From positions 186,001 to 250,000 of the forward strand of contig DATMYA010000048.1 of NCBI GenBank assembly GCA_035561135.1: DNA of 64,000 bases, written 5' to 3'. Below the pieces are notes generated by a model that saw only the letters and a list, made by a program, of their open reading frames with translations, searched no databases and was not told the origin of the DNA. Positions 53,473 to 61,815 of the stretch are shown piece by piece. Every line of letters starts with the position of its first letter. Position 1 is the stretch's first letter. Both the position numbers and the translations under genes were made by a program. The stretch is from Clostridia bacterium (GTDB taxonomy: Bacteria > Acidobacteriota > Terriglobia > Terriglobales > Acidobacteriaceae).

Positions 53473-53860
53473 CTAGTGAAACTGAAAGCAGTTCAAGTTC
53501 CCGATTGCACCGGAGCCCTTGAAAACCACGTAGAGGTTATGGATGCCGCTGGCTGATATGGCTGCACTTGTCACGGACTGCCAGTTCTGCCAGCCGCCCG
53601 TTTCCGGAACGACAATGGTAGCCAGGAGCGGTCCTCTACGGCGTCGAAAAACTTCGTCCCCCATGACACCAGGAAGCTATTTGCGGTGTCGTTATCGTTG
53701 AATGCTACCAGCGCCTTTGAGTTGTGGAGTTTTCTTGGTGGGGTTAGTTGAATCGATGTTTCCGTTAGATGTCCCACCTGATGAACCAATTTTTACATTG
53801 GCGCGAGCCGGTGATGTACACAGAACAACCAGCACGGTATACGTCGCAACCAACCCTAGC
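53473..53860 (-). pseudogene. decayed CBM6-type carbohydrate-binding protein
   Basis: The minus strand encodes the end of a CBM6 domain, GPLLATIVVPETGGWQNWQS followed by SGIHNLYVVFKGSG and a stop. Just upstream, in another frame, ALVAFNDNDTANSFLVSWG reads like the previous beta strands. A third frame further upstream carries a signal-like stretch, TYTVLVVLCTSPARANV. At least two frameshifts are therefore needed, and no intact enzyme precedes it. Confidence 0.6.
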
Positions 53861-53947
53861 GACGTTAGCCAAAAACTGGTCTGAGTTTAATCGGGATCGT
53901 TGCCGGCCAGCGATCCGCCCTCGTCGACACTCGGAGATGTAAGGCGC

Positions 53948-55126
53948 TCATCTACGCGGGCGCCGTCGGTTGAAAAGGAATGGTATTCGGGGCGTGTTCG
54001 GCGGGAGAGGAACTAGAGGTTCTCCGCTCGACGCTTGTATTGCGCCCGCAGCCTGGTCGGGAGAGACTCCGGCGAACACCATGATGTCGGCGGCCAGCAT
54101 CTGCGCGGTTAGTTGTGCAGCGGCGAGGGTCGGTTTGGACCGAATGCCGCTGCTGCCAAGCCGGCGAGCGATGTCGAGCGCGCGGTCAGCCGCACCTTGG
54201 CGCATCTGAAGGTCTCCGAGGTTCTTCGCCAAACCGTCGACCACGTTAGACAGTTCGCGCACACTCGGCGCGAGCGTTCGGCGTTCAGGCGGCTTTACGG
54301 CAATGGCGGTACGCGCGAGCATCAGACAACTGCTGCCGACAAGATCGAGGTAATCGGCGCTCTCTTTTTCGCGCACGACCGGCGTCATCTGCGACCGCCA
54401 GACGATTGAATGACGGGCTACGCGGCTGCTGGCACGTCTCAGGCGAGTCAGTTCAACTAAGCGGTCGCGCAAATTGCGGACGCTGTTCAATGCACGTTCA
54501 TCCGACTCGTAGTCGTCACGTTCGAGCGCACGGGCCGTTAGCTCAAGCCCGTGCGAAATGTCAGCCAACGCTGCCGACTCTGCGCGGCGCAGCAAGGCGA
54601 TTGGCTCCGGAGAGAAGAGGAATTGGCTGAAGACGAGCGCGACACCGGCGCCGATGACAGCATCGAACAGCCGCTCCGTTCCAGCTTGATCGTTCGCGGA
54701 TACCACAGTGAGGATGGCGCTGGCTGCCGCTTGACTGATAGTGACGCGTGCGCCCCCAAGAGCACGGGCAATCGCCATTGCGACGAAGGTGGACAGCGCC
54801 AGGGCGCCGTAACCGCCGCTGAGCACGACGACCGTGAGTTCTCCCACCAGAATTCCGACGCCCACGCCAAGCAACAACCGCATCGCATTCGAGCCGCGCT
54901 CGCCGAGTAAAGCATTGAGCGCGATAACCGCGGCAATGGGTGCGAAGAACGGCTCGTGATGATCGAAGACTCGCTTCGCAATCAACCACGCTGCGGTCGC
55001 AGCGATTGTCCTTTGCAGCAGCAGCCAAGCGTCAGCACTCACCATCGCCCATGCACGCGACACAATCGCAGCCATTCGCCCTCGCAGGCCGTCGCCGTCG
55101 TTGCTCTGGTGATTCGCGCTAGTCAC
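53948..55126 (-). CDS. FUSC family (aromatic-acid exporter-like) membrane protein
   Basis: A 392-residue protein with a six-helix N-terminal membrane domain (LLLQRTIAATAAWLIAK, FFAPIAAVIALNALLGERG, LLLGVGVGILVGELTVVVLSGGYG) and a C-terminal cytoplasmic helical part. The architecture is that of FUSC/aromatic-acid-exporter proteins (fusaric-acid resistance family). Two GTG starts are possible; the one at 55126 has GGCGG seven bases upstream and is preferred over 55153, which overlaps the sugar porter stop by 14 bases. It is the last gene of the zwf-like, sugar porter, FUSC operon. Confidence 0.85.
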   Translation of the reverse strand: MTSANHQSNDGDGLRGRMAAIVSRAWAMVSADAWLLLQRTIAATAAWLIAKRVFDHHEPFFAPIAAVIALNALLGERGSNAMRLLLGVGVGILVGELTVVVLSGGYGALALSTFVAMAIARALGGARVTISQAAASAILTVVSANDQAGTERLFDAVIGAGVALVFSQFLFSPEPIALLRRAESAALADISHGLELTARALERDDYESDERALNSVRNLRDRLVELTRLRRASSRVARHSIVWRSQMTPVVREKESADYLDLVGSSCLMLARTAIAVKPPERRTLAPSVRELSNVVDGLAKNLGDLQMRQGAADRALDIARRLGSSGIRSKPTLAAAQLTAQMLAADIMVFAGVSPDQAAGAIQASSGEPLVPLPPNTPRIPFLFNRRRPRR

Positions 55127-55139
55127 ATGAAATCCGCCA

Positions 55140-56519
55140 TCAAGTGATTGCACGTCCCTTCGTTTCCGGCAACGCTTTCAGCACGAAGACGAACGCAAGC
55201 ACGGCAAACGCTGAGTAGAGTCCATACACGAAGCCGAGTCCGATACCCGCAAGCAACGGGAATGTCCGGGTGACGGCCCAATTCGTGATCCAATTGGCCG
55301 CGGTGCAGACGGCGACGGCGACGGTACGCAGGTTCCCGGCGAACAGTTCGCCCAGCATCACCCACATCACAGGTCCCCAAGTGACGCCAAACGCGACGGA
55401 GAACACGTTGATGGCGATGAGCGCGGTAATGGCTGCACGGCGGGTCAAGACGATGTCGTCACCGCTGCCAGTTGCCGTGCAGAAGCACACTGCTAGCGTT
55501 CCCAACGCCATCGCCATCATCCCCGCTCCGCTGAGGAGCATCGCGCGGCGGCCAACCATATCGATGATCACAATCGCCACCATGGTTGAGGCGATGCTCA
55601 CGAGCACGGTGATGATGCTGATGGTGAAGGACGCACCCGTGGAGAACCCGACCAACCGCCACAAAGCGTTCGAGTAGGTCTTGACGACGTTGATCCCGAC
55701 GAGTTGCTGGAAGACGGCAAGCAAAATCCCCACCCAGACGAGTGCCTTGAGCCCGAACTTAGAGCCACGCAAATCTTTGAGCGTAGCGACCCTGCTCTCT
55801 TTCCCCAACTCCTCGCTAATCGACGCGATTTCCTCTTCCACCGTGACGCCGCCAATTCTGCTCAGTAGCGCCCGGGCATCGTTTTCGTGACCGTAGCGAA
55901 TCAAGTCTTCCGGCGTTTGGGGCAGTAAACGTGAGATGAATACGTAGCCAGCCGCGAGCAGAGCGACTACGGCGAACATCCATCGCCACGCTGCCGCGCC
56001 GAAGAACAACGGCGCTGCCTCCGACCCAGCCCAGCGCGTCAGCCCGTAACCCGCAAGCAAGCCGAGCAGTTGTCCGATGACGATGGCGAACTGCCACAAC
56101 GAGCCGAGCCGTCCGCGGATGGCTGGAGGCGAAATTTCGACGATGTAGGCAGGGACGACCGCGCTCGCCGAGCCGATGCCCAAGCCGACCATCAATCGAA
56201 AGAGACCAAGCAGCACCATTTGACTCGTCAACGAGAATGCCAACGCGCCAAGTGTAATCAGCGCGCCGGCGATGAACATGACGCGGTTGCGGCCAAACCG
56301 CGCCGCAACCGGGCCTGCGAACCACGCTCCTATGGCAGCGCCGATCAGGGAAATAGCCGCGACAAGACCGACCTGGGCGCTACTCAGTTCAAGCGTGGAC
56401 CGAATGCCGGTAATAGCCGCATTCATGGTTGAGGTGTCGAAGCCGAAAAGAAATCCGCCGAGTGCGGCTCCGGAAGCAACCATCGTGACGTAGCGAGTGT
56501 CGATCGCTGAATTTGTCAT
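55140..56519 (-). CDS. sugar porter family MFS transporter
   Basis: A 459-residue, twelve-helix major facilitator protein of the sugar porter family, from the ATG at 56519. Diagnostic motifs are GFLFGFDTSTMN in helix 1, RFGRNRVMF in loop 2-3, PAYIVEISPPAIRGRLGS after helix 4, QQLVGIN in helix 7, GRRAMLL and the C-terminal LPETKGR. It would carry a hexose or pentose, most likely with protons. It starts five bases after the G6PDH-like stop and is followed by the FUSC gene, an operon arrangement that links a sugar uptake step with an oxidising enzyme. Confidence 0.92.
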   Translation of the reverse strand: MTNSAIDTRYVTMVASGAALGGFLFGFDTSTMNAAITGIRSTLELSSAQVGLVAAISLIGAAIGAWFAGPVAARFGRNRVMFIAGALITLGALAFSLTSQMVLLGLFRLMVGLGIGSASAVVPAYIVEISPPAIRGRLGSLWQFAIVIGQLLGLLAGYGLTRWAGSEAAPLFFGAAAWRWMFAVVALLAAGYVFISRLLPQTPEDLIRYGHENDARALLSRIGGVTVEEEIASISEELGKESRVATLKDLRGSKFGLKALVWVGILLAVFQQLVGINVVKTYSNALWRLVGFSTGASFTISIITVLVSIASTMVAIVIIDMVGRRAMLLSGAGMMAMALGTLAVCFCTATGSGDDIVLTRRAAITALIAINVFSVAFGVTWGPVMWVMLGELFAGNLRTVAVAVCTAANWITNWAVTRTFPLLAGIGLGFVYGLYSAFAVLAFVFVLKALPETKGRAIT

Positions 56520-56524
56520 AATCG

Positions 56525-57967
56525 CTACGCCTGCGTTGCAGAGGGAGGCCCGTCCGACCCGGCCGGATACTCTTGCATCGGAACCCGTCCATCGGCCCAC
56601 GCTTGCAGCACGGGCGTCACGATCCGCCATGCTTGTTCTGCTTCGTCCCCTCTGATTGACAATGCGTTGTTGCCATTCAGAACGTCCATCAGCACGCGGC
56701 TGTAGGCGGGCAGTTCGGGCGCGGGCAGTTCCGCGTCCAGAATCATCGACGCGAAATGTGATGGCGGTCCGGTCTTGAGGCCCGTCAAATGCAGAGCAAA
56801 GCCGTATGGTCCGTCTAGCCCGATTCGCAGTTCGTTGGCAGTAAGTCTCGCTGAGGCGTCGTTGCCGAAGGGCAGGCGCGGGACGGGGCGAAACCTCAGC
56901 ACGGCTTCCTTGCGTCGGTGCGAAAACGCCTTGCCTGTTCGCAGCACAAAGCGAGTCCCGGACCAGCGCCAACTGTCGAGTTCCAGAACGATCTCGGCGA
57001 AGGTTTCCGTTTCGCGCTGCCGGCTAACCCCTTTCTCCTCGACGTAAGCCGGAACAACGCGCCCGTCCGCCCCGCCGGTGTCACCCAAACGGCCGGCAGT
57101 ATAGCGGGCGCGGTGAGATTTCAATACTGCGTCAGCCGAAGTCAGCGGGCGCACCGAGCGTAGCACGTCGAACCTGGCGTCGCGCAAATCATGCTCCTCA
57201 ATGCTGATCGGAGGCTCCATTGCAATGATGCACAAAATTTGCAACAGATGATTCTGGATTACGTCCTTAAGTGCGCCCGCACGGTCGTAGTATGAAGCAC
57301 GACCTTCAAGCGCCAGGGTTTCGTCCCAAAGAATGTCCACCTGTTCGATGTGGTTGCTGTTCCAAACCGGCTCAAGCACCCGGTTAGCGAGCCGCACTCC
57401 GAGTAAATTCTGCACCGTAGCCAGTCCCAAAGCGTGGTCGACGCGGAAGATCGCTTTCTCGCCCGCGATGCCAGCCACTCGCTTGAGCATTCTGTTCAGC
57501 GCAATTGCACTATCCAAGTCTTCGCCGAACGGCTTCTCCAGCACAATGCGGCTGCCCGAAGGCAATCCAACTAAGCCGAGCGCCTTCACCGCAAGTGGGA
57601 ACAGGGCCGACGGCAGTGCGAGATAGGCCGCGGCCGGCTCAACTTCAGCATCGGGGACGTTTCGACCGGTGGCATCTGCGACGAGGGCCGCGACGGCGGC
57701 AGTATCGTTCAAATCAACTCTTCGATAGCGAAGGGAGCGCACAACCGCTTCGCGCGAAGCCGCCGCAACGTCCGTGGCTGTGTGTTCTTGAAGGCGCTCA
57801 GCGGCGTGCTGCCGAAATTGCTCACTATCCCAGTCTTCAACGGCGGCACCGATGACGCTAAAGCCTTGCGGTAATTTGCCCTCATCGTATAGCTCTGCGA
57901 GGGCTGGCAGCAGAAAACGACCAGCAAGGTCGCCTGTCGCACCGAATAGGATCAGTCGCTTTATCAT
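56525..57967 (-). CDS. zwf: glucose-6-phosphate dehydrogenase-like enzyme with altered phosphate site
   Basis: A 480-residue protein of the glucose-6-phosphate dehydrogenase family that normally oxidises glucose-6-phosphate with NADP. GATGDLAGRFLLPAL (residues 9-23), EKPFGEDL and the catalytic Asp177, His178 and His240 (QNHLLQ) are conserved with the numbering of the Leuconostoc enzyme. But the signature DHYLGK reads DHALGL: Tyr179 is Ala and Lys182 is Leu, two residues that bind the substrate phosphate. The phosphate-side lysine in RTGK remains. Either the enzyme uses a different sugar or it binds poorly; it heads an operon with a sugar porter and FUSC protein. Confidence 0.88.
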   Translation of the reverse strand: MIKRLILFGATGDLAGRFLLPALAELYDEGKLPQGFSVIGAAVEDWDSEQFRQHAAERLQEHTATDVAAASREAVVRSLRYRRVDLNDTAAVAALVADATGRNVPDAEVEPAAAYLALPSALFPLAVKALGLVGLPSGSRIVLEKPFGEDLDSAIALNRMLKRVAGIAGEKAIFRVDHALGLATVQNLLGVRLANRVLEPVWNSNHIEQVDILWDETLALEGRASYYDRAGALKDVIQNHLLQILCIIAMEPPISIEEHDLRDARFDVLRSVRPLTSADAVLKSHRARYTAGRLGDTGGADGRVVPAYVEEKGVSRQRETETFAEIVLELDSWRWSGTRFVLRTGKAFSHRRKEAVLRFRPVPRLPFGNDASARLTANELRIGLDGPYGFALHLTGLKTGPPSHFASMILDAELPAPELPAYSRVLMDVLNGNNALSIRGDEAEQAWRIVTPVLQAWADGRVPMQEYPAGSDGPPSATQA

Positions 57968-58465
57968 GTTGCGTTACCAGGGATCCTCTTCAATCGTTTG
58001 CGCTCGCCAAGCTGTTCCGGTTAGTTCAAAAGATCGCACTTAAGGATCGTGCCTCGAACCATGAACTCTCGAACTTCTCCGATACACCTCAAGCCGTTCG
58101 CGGACCTTCGCCGTGATAAGTAACCGGATCAGTTATCTGTTCAGCTTTCATCGTTGCGGGTAAGAGGTAACGCTCAAATCCCACTCAGCGGATGTATTTC
58201 AAAAACATCGAAAAACAAGAAAGCGATTAGGATTTTTTGTATTGCGTGACAGAGTTGCAAGGGGTTCCCTCGCCTGTACCGGACTCCTGAATCACGGCTG
58301 TCAAGTCGCCGCGAATCGGCACGGTCGATGAACGTACTTTCTTGAGATGCAGGCAGTCACGGGCGGGAGGTTCTGGACGCCGTACGAGTTGGATGACAGC
58401 CGACAAAGCACTCCGCTTGGACCAGCCGTCGTTGTAATAGTTATGCTGAAGAGAGTTAGGAAGGC
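57968..58465. other. intergenic region before tRNA-Ser(GCU)
   Basis: About 500 bases. Apart from a possible 59-codon frame at 58227-58406 (minus), no gene is supported. It should hold the promoter of the zwf-like operon at its left side. Confidence 0.5.
58227..58406 (-). CDS. possible small protein or gene fragment, 59 aa
   Basis: Downstream of tRNA-Ser(GCU) an open frame continues with protein-like composition: SAVIQLVRRPEPPARDCLHL, VPIRGDLTAVIQESGTGEGT, then CNSVTQYKKS and a stop. A TTG with GGAG four bases upstream could start it. It could equally be the stump of a gene cut off at the tRNA. No family is recognised. Confidence 0.25.
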   Translation of the reverse strand: MSAVIQLVRRPEPPARDCLHLKKVRSSTVPIRGDLTAVIQESGTGEGTPCNSVTQYKKS

Positions 58466-58558
58466 TGGCGGAGAGGGGGGGATTCGAACCCCCGATACAG
58501 CTTTTGACCGTATAACGGTTTAGCAAACCGCCGCCTTCAGCCACTCGGCCACCTCTCC
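58466..58558 (-). tRNA. tRNA-Ser (anticodon GCU)
   Basis: On the minus strand the acceptor GGAGAGG pairs with CCTCTCC, followed by discriminator G and an encoded CCA. The anticodon loop is TTGCTAA (anticodon GCT) with a long variable arm typical of serine tRNA and a GGTTCGAATCC T-arm. Confidence 0.95.
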
Positions 58559-58732
58559 GCGAGGTTCGTGCAGTGTGCGGCAATTCGCATTATATCGGAT
58601 GCTGGGTCCGTGCGGGAATTTGGTTCGAAAAAATCGCGATATCTAGTCCTGCCCGCTTTCGCGACAGAGCGCACAAAACGAAAGCGCCTGCATGTTGCGC
58701 AGGCGCTAAGGTTCTCTCGTGTTGGAGTTGTG

Positions 58733-59038
58733 CTAGGCGGCCCACTTGTCGCGGTCGCGAGTGACAACATCGCCTGGTTTCCGTCGTCCTACGATCATGC
58801 GGTATATCGCCAGGAGCAAAACCGCGCCGACGATAGCGAGGGTGAAACTGCCGATACTCCAGTCGTTCACTCCAGTGCTGCCCCAGATCGCGCGTCCAAT
58901 CCAACCGCCGACCACGGCACCCGCAATACCCAGAACCATGGTGACAATCCAGCCGCCCGGATCGCGTCCCGGCATCAAAAGTTTGGCTATGCCTCCGGCA
59001 ATTATGCCGAAGATGATCCAGCCAATTATCGCTCCCAT
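58733..59038 (-). CDS. GlsB/YeaQ/YmgE family membrane protein
   Basis: A 101-residue protein with three membrane helices in the glycine-rich pattern of the transglycosylase-associated (GlsB/YeaQ/YmgE) family: MGAIIGWIIFGIIAGGIAKL, the family hallmark PGRDPGGWIVTMVLGIAGA, and SIGSFTLAIVGAVLLLAIYR. These are general-stress membrane proteins of unknown mechanism. The ATG at 59038 is supported by a G-rich ribosome site and by the family N-terminus; an earlier start would add an unrelated 35 residues. Charged residues (DVVTRDRDKWAA) end the protein. Confidence 0.9.
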   Translation of the reverse strand: MGAIIGWIIFGIIAGGIAKLLMPGRDPGGWIVTMVLGIAGAVVGGWIGRAIWGSTGVNDWSIGSFTLAIVGAVLLLAIYRMIVGRRKPGDVVTRDRDKWAA

Positions 59039-59237
59039 ACATTCCCCCCCGGGGAGTTCAATCTCCCATCGCCAAGATTTGGCGTTATGGAGTTGGAGCA
59101 TCTCGACTACAGCGAGGATGGCCACAAATCGAGAGCGGCGCACTCGCTAGGCCACTCATTTAAATACCCGCTAATCACAAGAACGTACCTGCTCTTATAT
59201 GGCAGATCTCACGATTGGCACGAGGTGAGCGTGCGAG

Positions 59238-61778
59238 CTACTTGCGCGTCAGCACTGTTTGATGCGGGTCGAGAACGAGGCGGCGGGTACCAGGCGGTAC
59301 AGCCACTCGCAGCTTTGTCTGGGAACCGTCAGCGAAGACGCGGGATGCAAAGACCTGGCGATTGTCGCCCAACACCGCATAGATTGGGACTGAAGTCACA
59401 AGCTCTTCAGGAGCGTTCTCCTGCTTCAATGTGAAGGTCGCGAACGCCGATCCCGTTTTCGATGAGATCTTCACGTCGTCAAGGCTGAGCCTGGGGATGG
59501 CCGAGCCGTTGATCCATCCGTCCATGAACCATTCCAGCGACTTCTTGCCCTCGAAGCGCAGAGAAGTTGGTAATTGCTCTTCGAAGATTGCCAGCACGCC
59601 GCGCGTGGTCATCTGCTTCCGGGCATAACGTTCGCGAATCGTGCGCAGCGCGCGCAGAAAAAGTTCGTCGCCGGAAACGCCTCGCGTCTGCGGCGAGGCG
59701 GCGACGGCGTCGCGCATCATGTAGCGCAACATATGGAAGAGCCACGTGCCGCGTCCGTAGCTGATCGTGATGTATCCATCGGGAAATTGCGATGACGACA
59801 GCCGAAGTCCGAGCGTGACCGGACCAGCCTCGTAATATTGCTTACCGTTCGGGCTTTTTGTCAGGAGTTCCTGCCTGTAGTACTCCATGGTTTTTGCGAA
59901 GTCCTGCGGGTGCTCACGTTCCAGGAGCATGAGCGCGCTGTAATTCGCGAGCGCCTCCACAAGCCACTGATCGCGATATCCGGCCCAGGAAACCGCGCCT
60001 CCCCACCACTGGTGTGCCGTCTCGTGGTCCTGCATCAGTTGCCCGTAGAGAATGCGGCCGTAATCATCGAGCTTGAGATTCGCCTTTTCCTCAGAAGTGA
60101 GAAACACCAGTCCGGAGAGGAAGATCAAAGTCGGCCAACCCTGGCTGGCGTTGCCGGGAAATTGCGTGAGCGAAAGCGAGCTATAAGGATACGGCCCAAA
60201 CCACTCACTGAACTGCGTCACTGCACGCGCCGAGCGGTCGGCGACTCCCTGCCCCATGTACGCCGGATTCACCTCCAGCGAAGGCACCACAACCGCAGTT
60301 TCCATTTCGCCGCGTTGCGACCGCGGCACAACTACCACCTTTTGCTGACGTTTGAATCCGTACTCCATGCCGGCAGTAGCGTAGCTCTCGACGGCGACAT
60401 TGCCGGCGCGCGAGCTTTTGCGCGTGTATTGTCCAAGATTGAAGCCGGCCAACGGAATCGGGACGTCCGACACCCAGCGGCCAACGAGCAGGTCGCCGCG
60501 CTTATCGAGAGAAACACGACGGCCGGTAGCGACCAGCGTCCACTCCGCAGGCCAGCGAAATTCGAGATCGAAGTTCGCCATTGCCATGCCACGGTTCGGA
60601 TACCAGGTGCCACGTGCACCCACATAGAGAAGACCCGCGCCGGCTTGCGCCATCACATTGCCGCGATACTTGATCTCCACTTGTAAGGTCTGGCCGGGGT
60701 GCAATGCTTCGGGAAGAATAATGATGACGTAGTCGTTTCCCTGCCGCGCCAATTGGCTGCCTTCAATCGATTCGTTTTGCAGAAACTCGACCACGGCACC
60801 ATCCACTTTTGCTTGTTTCACCTGGAGATATCGCGAGAGTTCCAGGTACAGCAGGCGCTGGCCGCCGTTCCTCACCTGCATTGTGAGCACGGCCTCCGCA
60901 TCGATTTCCTGTGGAGGGATGAGTTCGGCCGCGATCTTGAAGTTGGAGATGCTCACCGCCGATGAGGACTTCCACGGATCGATGGGACGCGCAGCGGTCT
61001 TGCCCATACGGGCGTTGCGTGCCGGGAACGCCATCCAGAGGTCGAGAAAACTCGCGCGCCCAGGGAGATTCCAGACGGTGACCTGCTCGTCGGCCATAGT
61101 GTCATAGATAATGTCGAAAACGCCGAAGCGCTCTCCACCGATGCGCGCGTGCAGGTAGCGGTCGCGAGGCTCTGTGTTGCCGAAATCGCTGGTAAAGCTG
61201 CTCAGCAAACGGAGCGCGTCCATCTCGGAGAGCGACCGTGCTGGTTGGTCCCACTTCGCGATGAACTGCGCGGCATCTTCTGCGGGCTGCAGGTTGGCGC
61301 GTAGTTCCTGGTAGGTTTCGTCGTTGAATCGAAGATAGGCGTCCTTGAACTTCTCGTTGAGGACGCCTTCGCCGGTGAAAAGTCCTAGGGATCCGCGCTC
61401 GACGTGATCTGGCGGACGCAGCAATACTTCGCCTTCGCCTTCGAAGAATGCACCCGTGACGTGTCCATCTATGGAGCCGGTGAAGGCCAGCGTGCCATCG
61501 GTGAGGAAGATGTGCACGTCTTCGCGATCAAGCGCCAGTTCGCGCACGCGATATACCTGCGAAGCGTCGAGCGGCGCTTTCCGCAGTTCACCATAAAGCG
61601 TGAGCACCTGTCCTGAGCCTGTCCCCGGGGTGGCAGGCACGGTGGCGGGCGCTTGCAGGGCACGAGCAGGACTCAGCAAACTGAGTGCCAAAAGAGTGCT
61701 GGGCAGAACGCGATCCAGGAGAGCGGCGCAGCGGCACCAAGGTAACCAGACACGCAACGGGTTTGGGGACGAGTTCAC
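59238..61778 (-). CDS. M1 family aminopeptidase-like exported protein
   Basis: A gluzincin-type metallopeptidase of about 846 residues from the GTG at 61778; other starts are possible because the frame is open upstream. A signal-like hydrophobic stretch (STLLALSLLSPARALQ) precedes a long N-terminal domain. The M1 zinc motif is HETAHQWWGGAVSW, and the third ligand glutamate follows in LVEALANYSALMLLE. The substrate-binding GAMEN motif is not seen; NASQGWPTLIFLSG occupies its place, as in Acidobacteria M1 proteins related to cold-active or membrane forms. It diverges tightly from the TPR/peptidase-MA gene. Confidence 0.85.
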   Translation of the reverse strand: MNSSPNPLRVWLPWCRCAALLDRVLPSTLLALSLLSPARALQAPATVPATPGTGSGQVLTLYGELRKAPLDASQVYRVRELALDREDVHIFLTDGTLAFTGSIDGHVTGAFFEGEGEVLLRPPDHVERGSLGLFTGEGVLNEKFKDAYLRFNDETYQELRANLQPAEDAAQFIAKWDQPARSLSEMDALRLLSSFTSDFGNTEPRDRYLHARIGGERFGVFDIIYDTMADEQVTVWNLPGRASFLDLWMAFPARNARMGKTAARPIDPWKSSSAVSISNFKIAAELIPPQEIDAEAVLTMQVRNGGQRLLYLELSRYLQVKQAKVDGAVVEFLQNESIEGSQLARQGNDYVIIILPEALHPGQTLQVEIKYRGNVMAQAGAGLLYVGARGTWYPNRGMAMANFDLEFRWPAEWTLVATGRRVSLDKRGDLLVGRWVSDVPIPLAGFNLGQYTRKSSRAGNVAVESYATAGMEYGFKRQQKVVVVPRSQRGEMETAVVVPSLEVNPAYMGQGVADRSARAVTQFSEWFGPYPYSSLSLTQFPGNASQGWPTLIFLSGLVFLTSEEKANLKLDDYGRILYGQLMQDHETAHQWWGGAVSWAGYRDQWLVEALANYSALMLLEREHPQDFAKTMEYYRQELLTKSPNGKQYYEAGPVTLGLRLSSSQFPDGYITISYGRGTWLFHMLRYMMRDAVAASPQTRGVSGDELFLRALRTIRERYARKQMTTRGVLAIFEEQLPTSLRFEGKKSLEWFMDGWINGSAIPRLSLDDVKISSKTGSAFATFTLKQENAPEELVTSVPIYAVLGDNRQVFASRVFADGSQTKLRVAVPPGTRRLVLDPHQTVLTRK

Positions 61779-61815
61779 TTTTGCCAGCCGTTCGTTACTG
61801 CTAGAATGCGCTGCC

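Noticed and set aside
58227..58583. 118-codon minus-strand frame spanning tRNA-Ser(GCU)
   Set aside because: Its N-terminal half is a translation of the tRNA itself. Only the part downstream of the tRNA is kept, as a tentative small frame.
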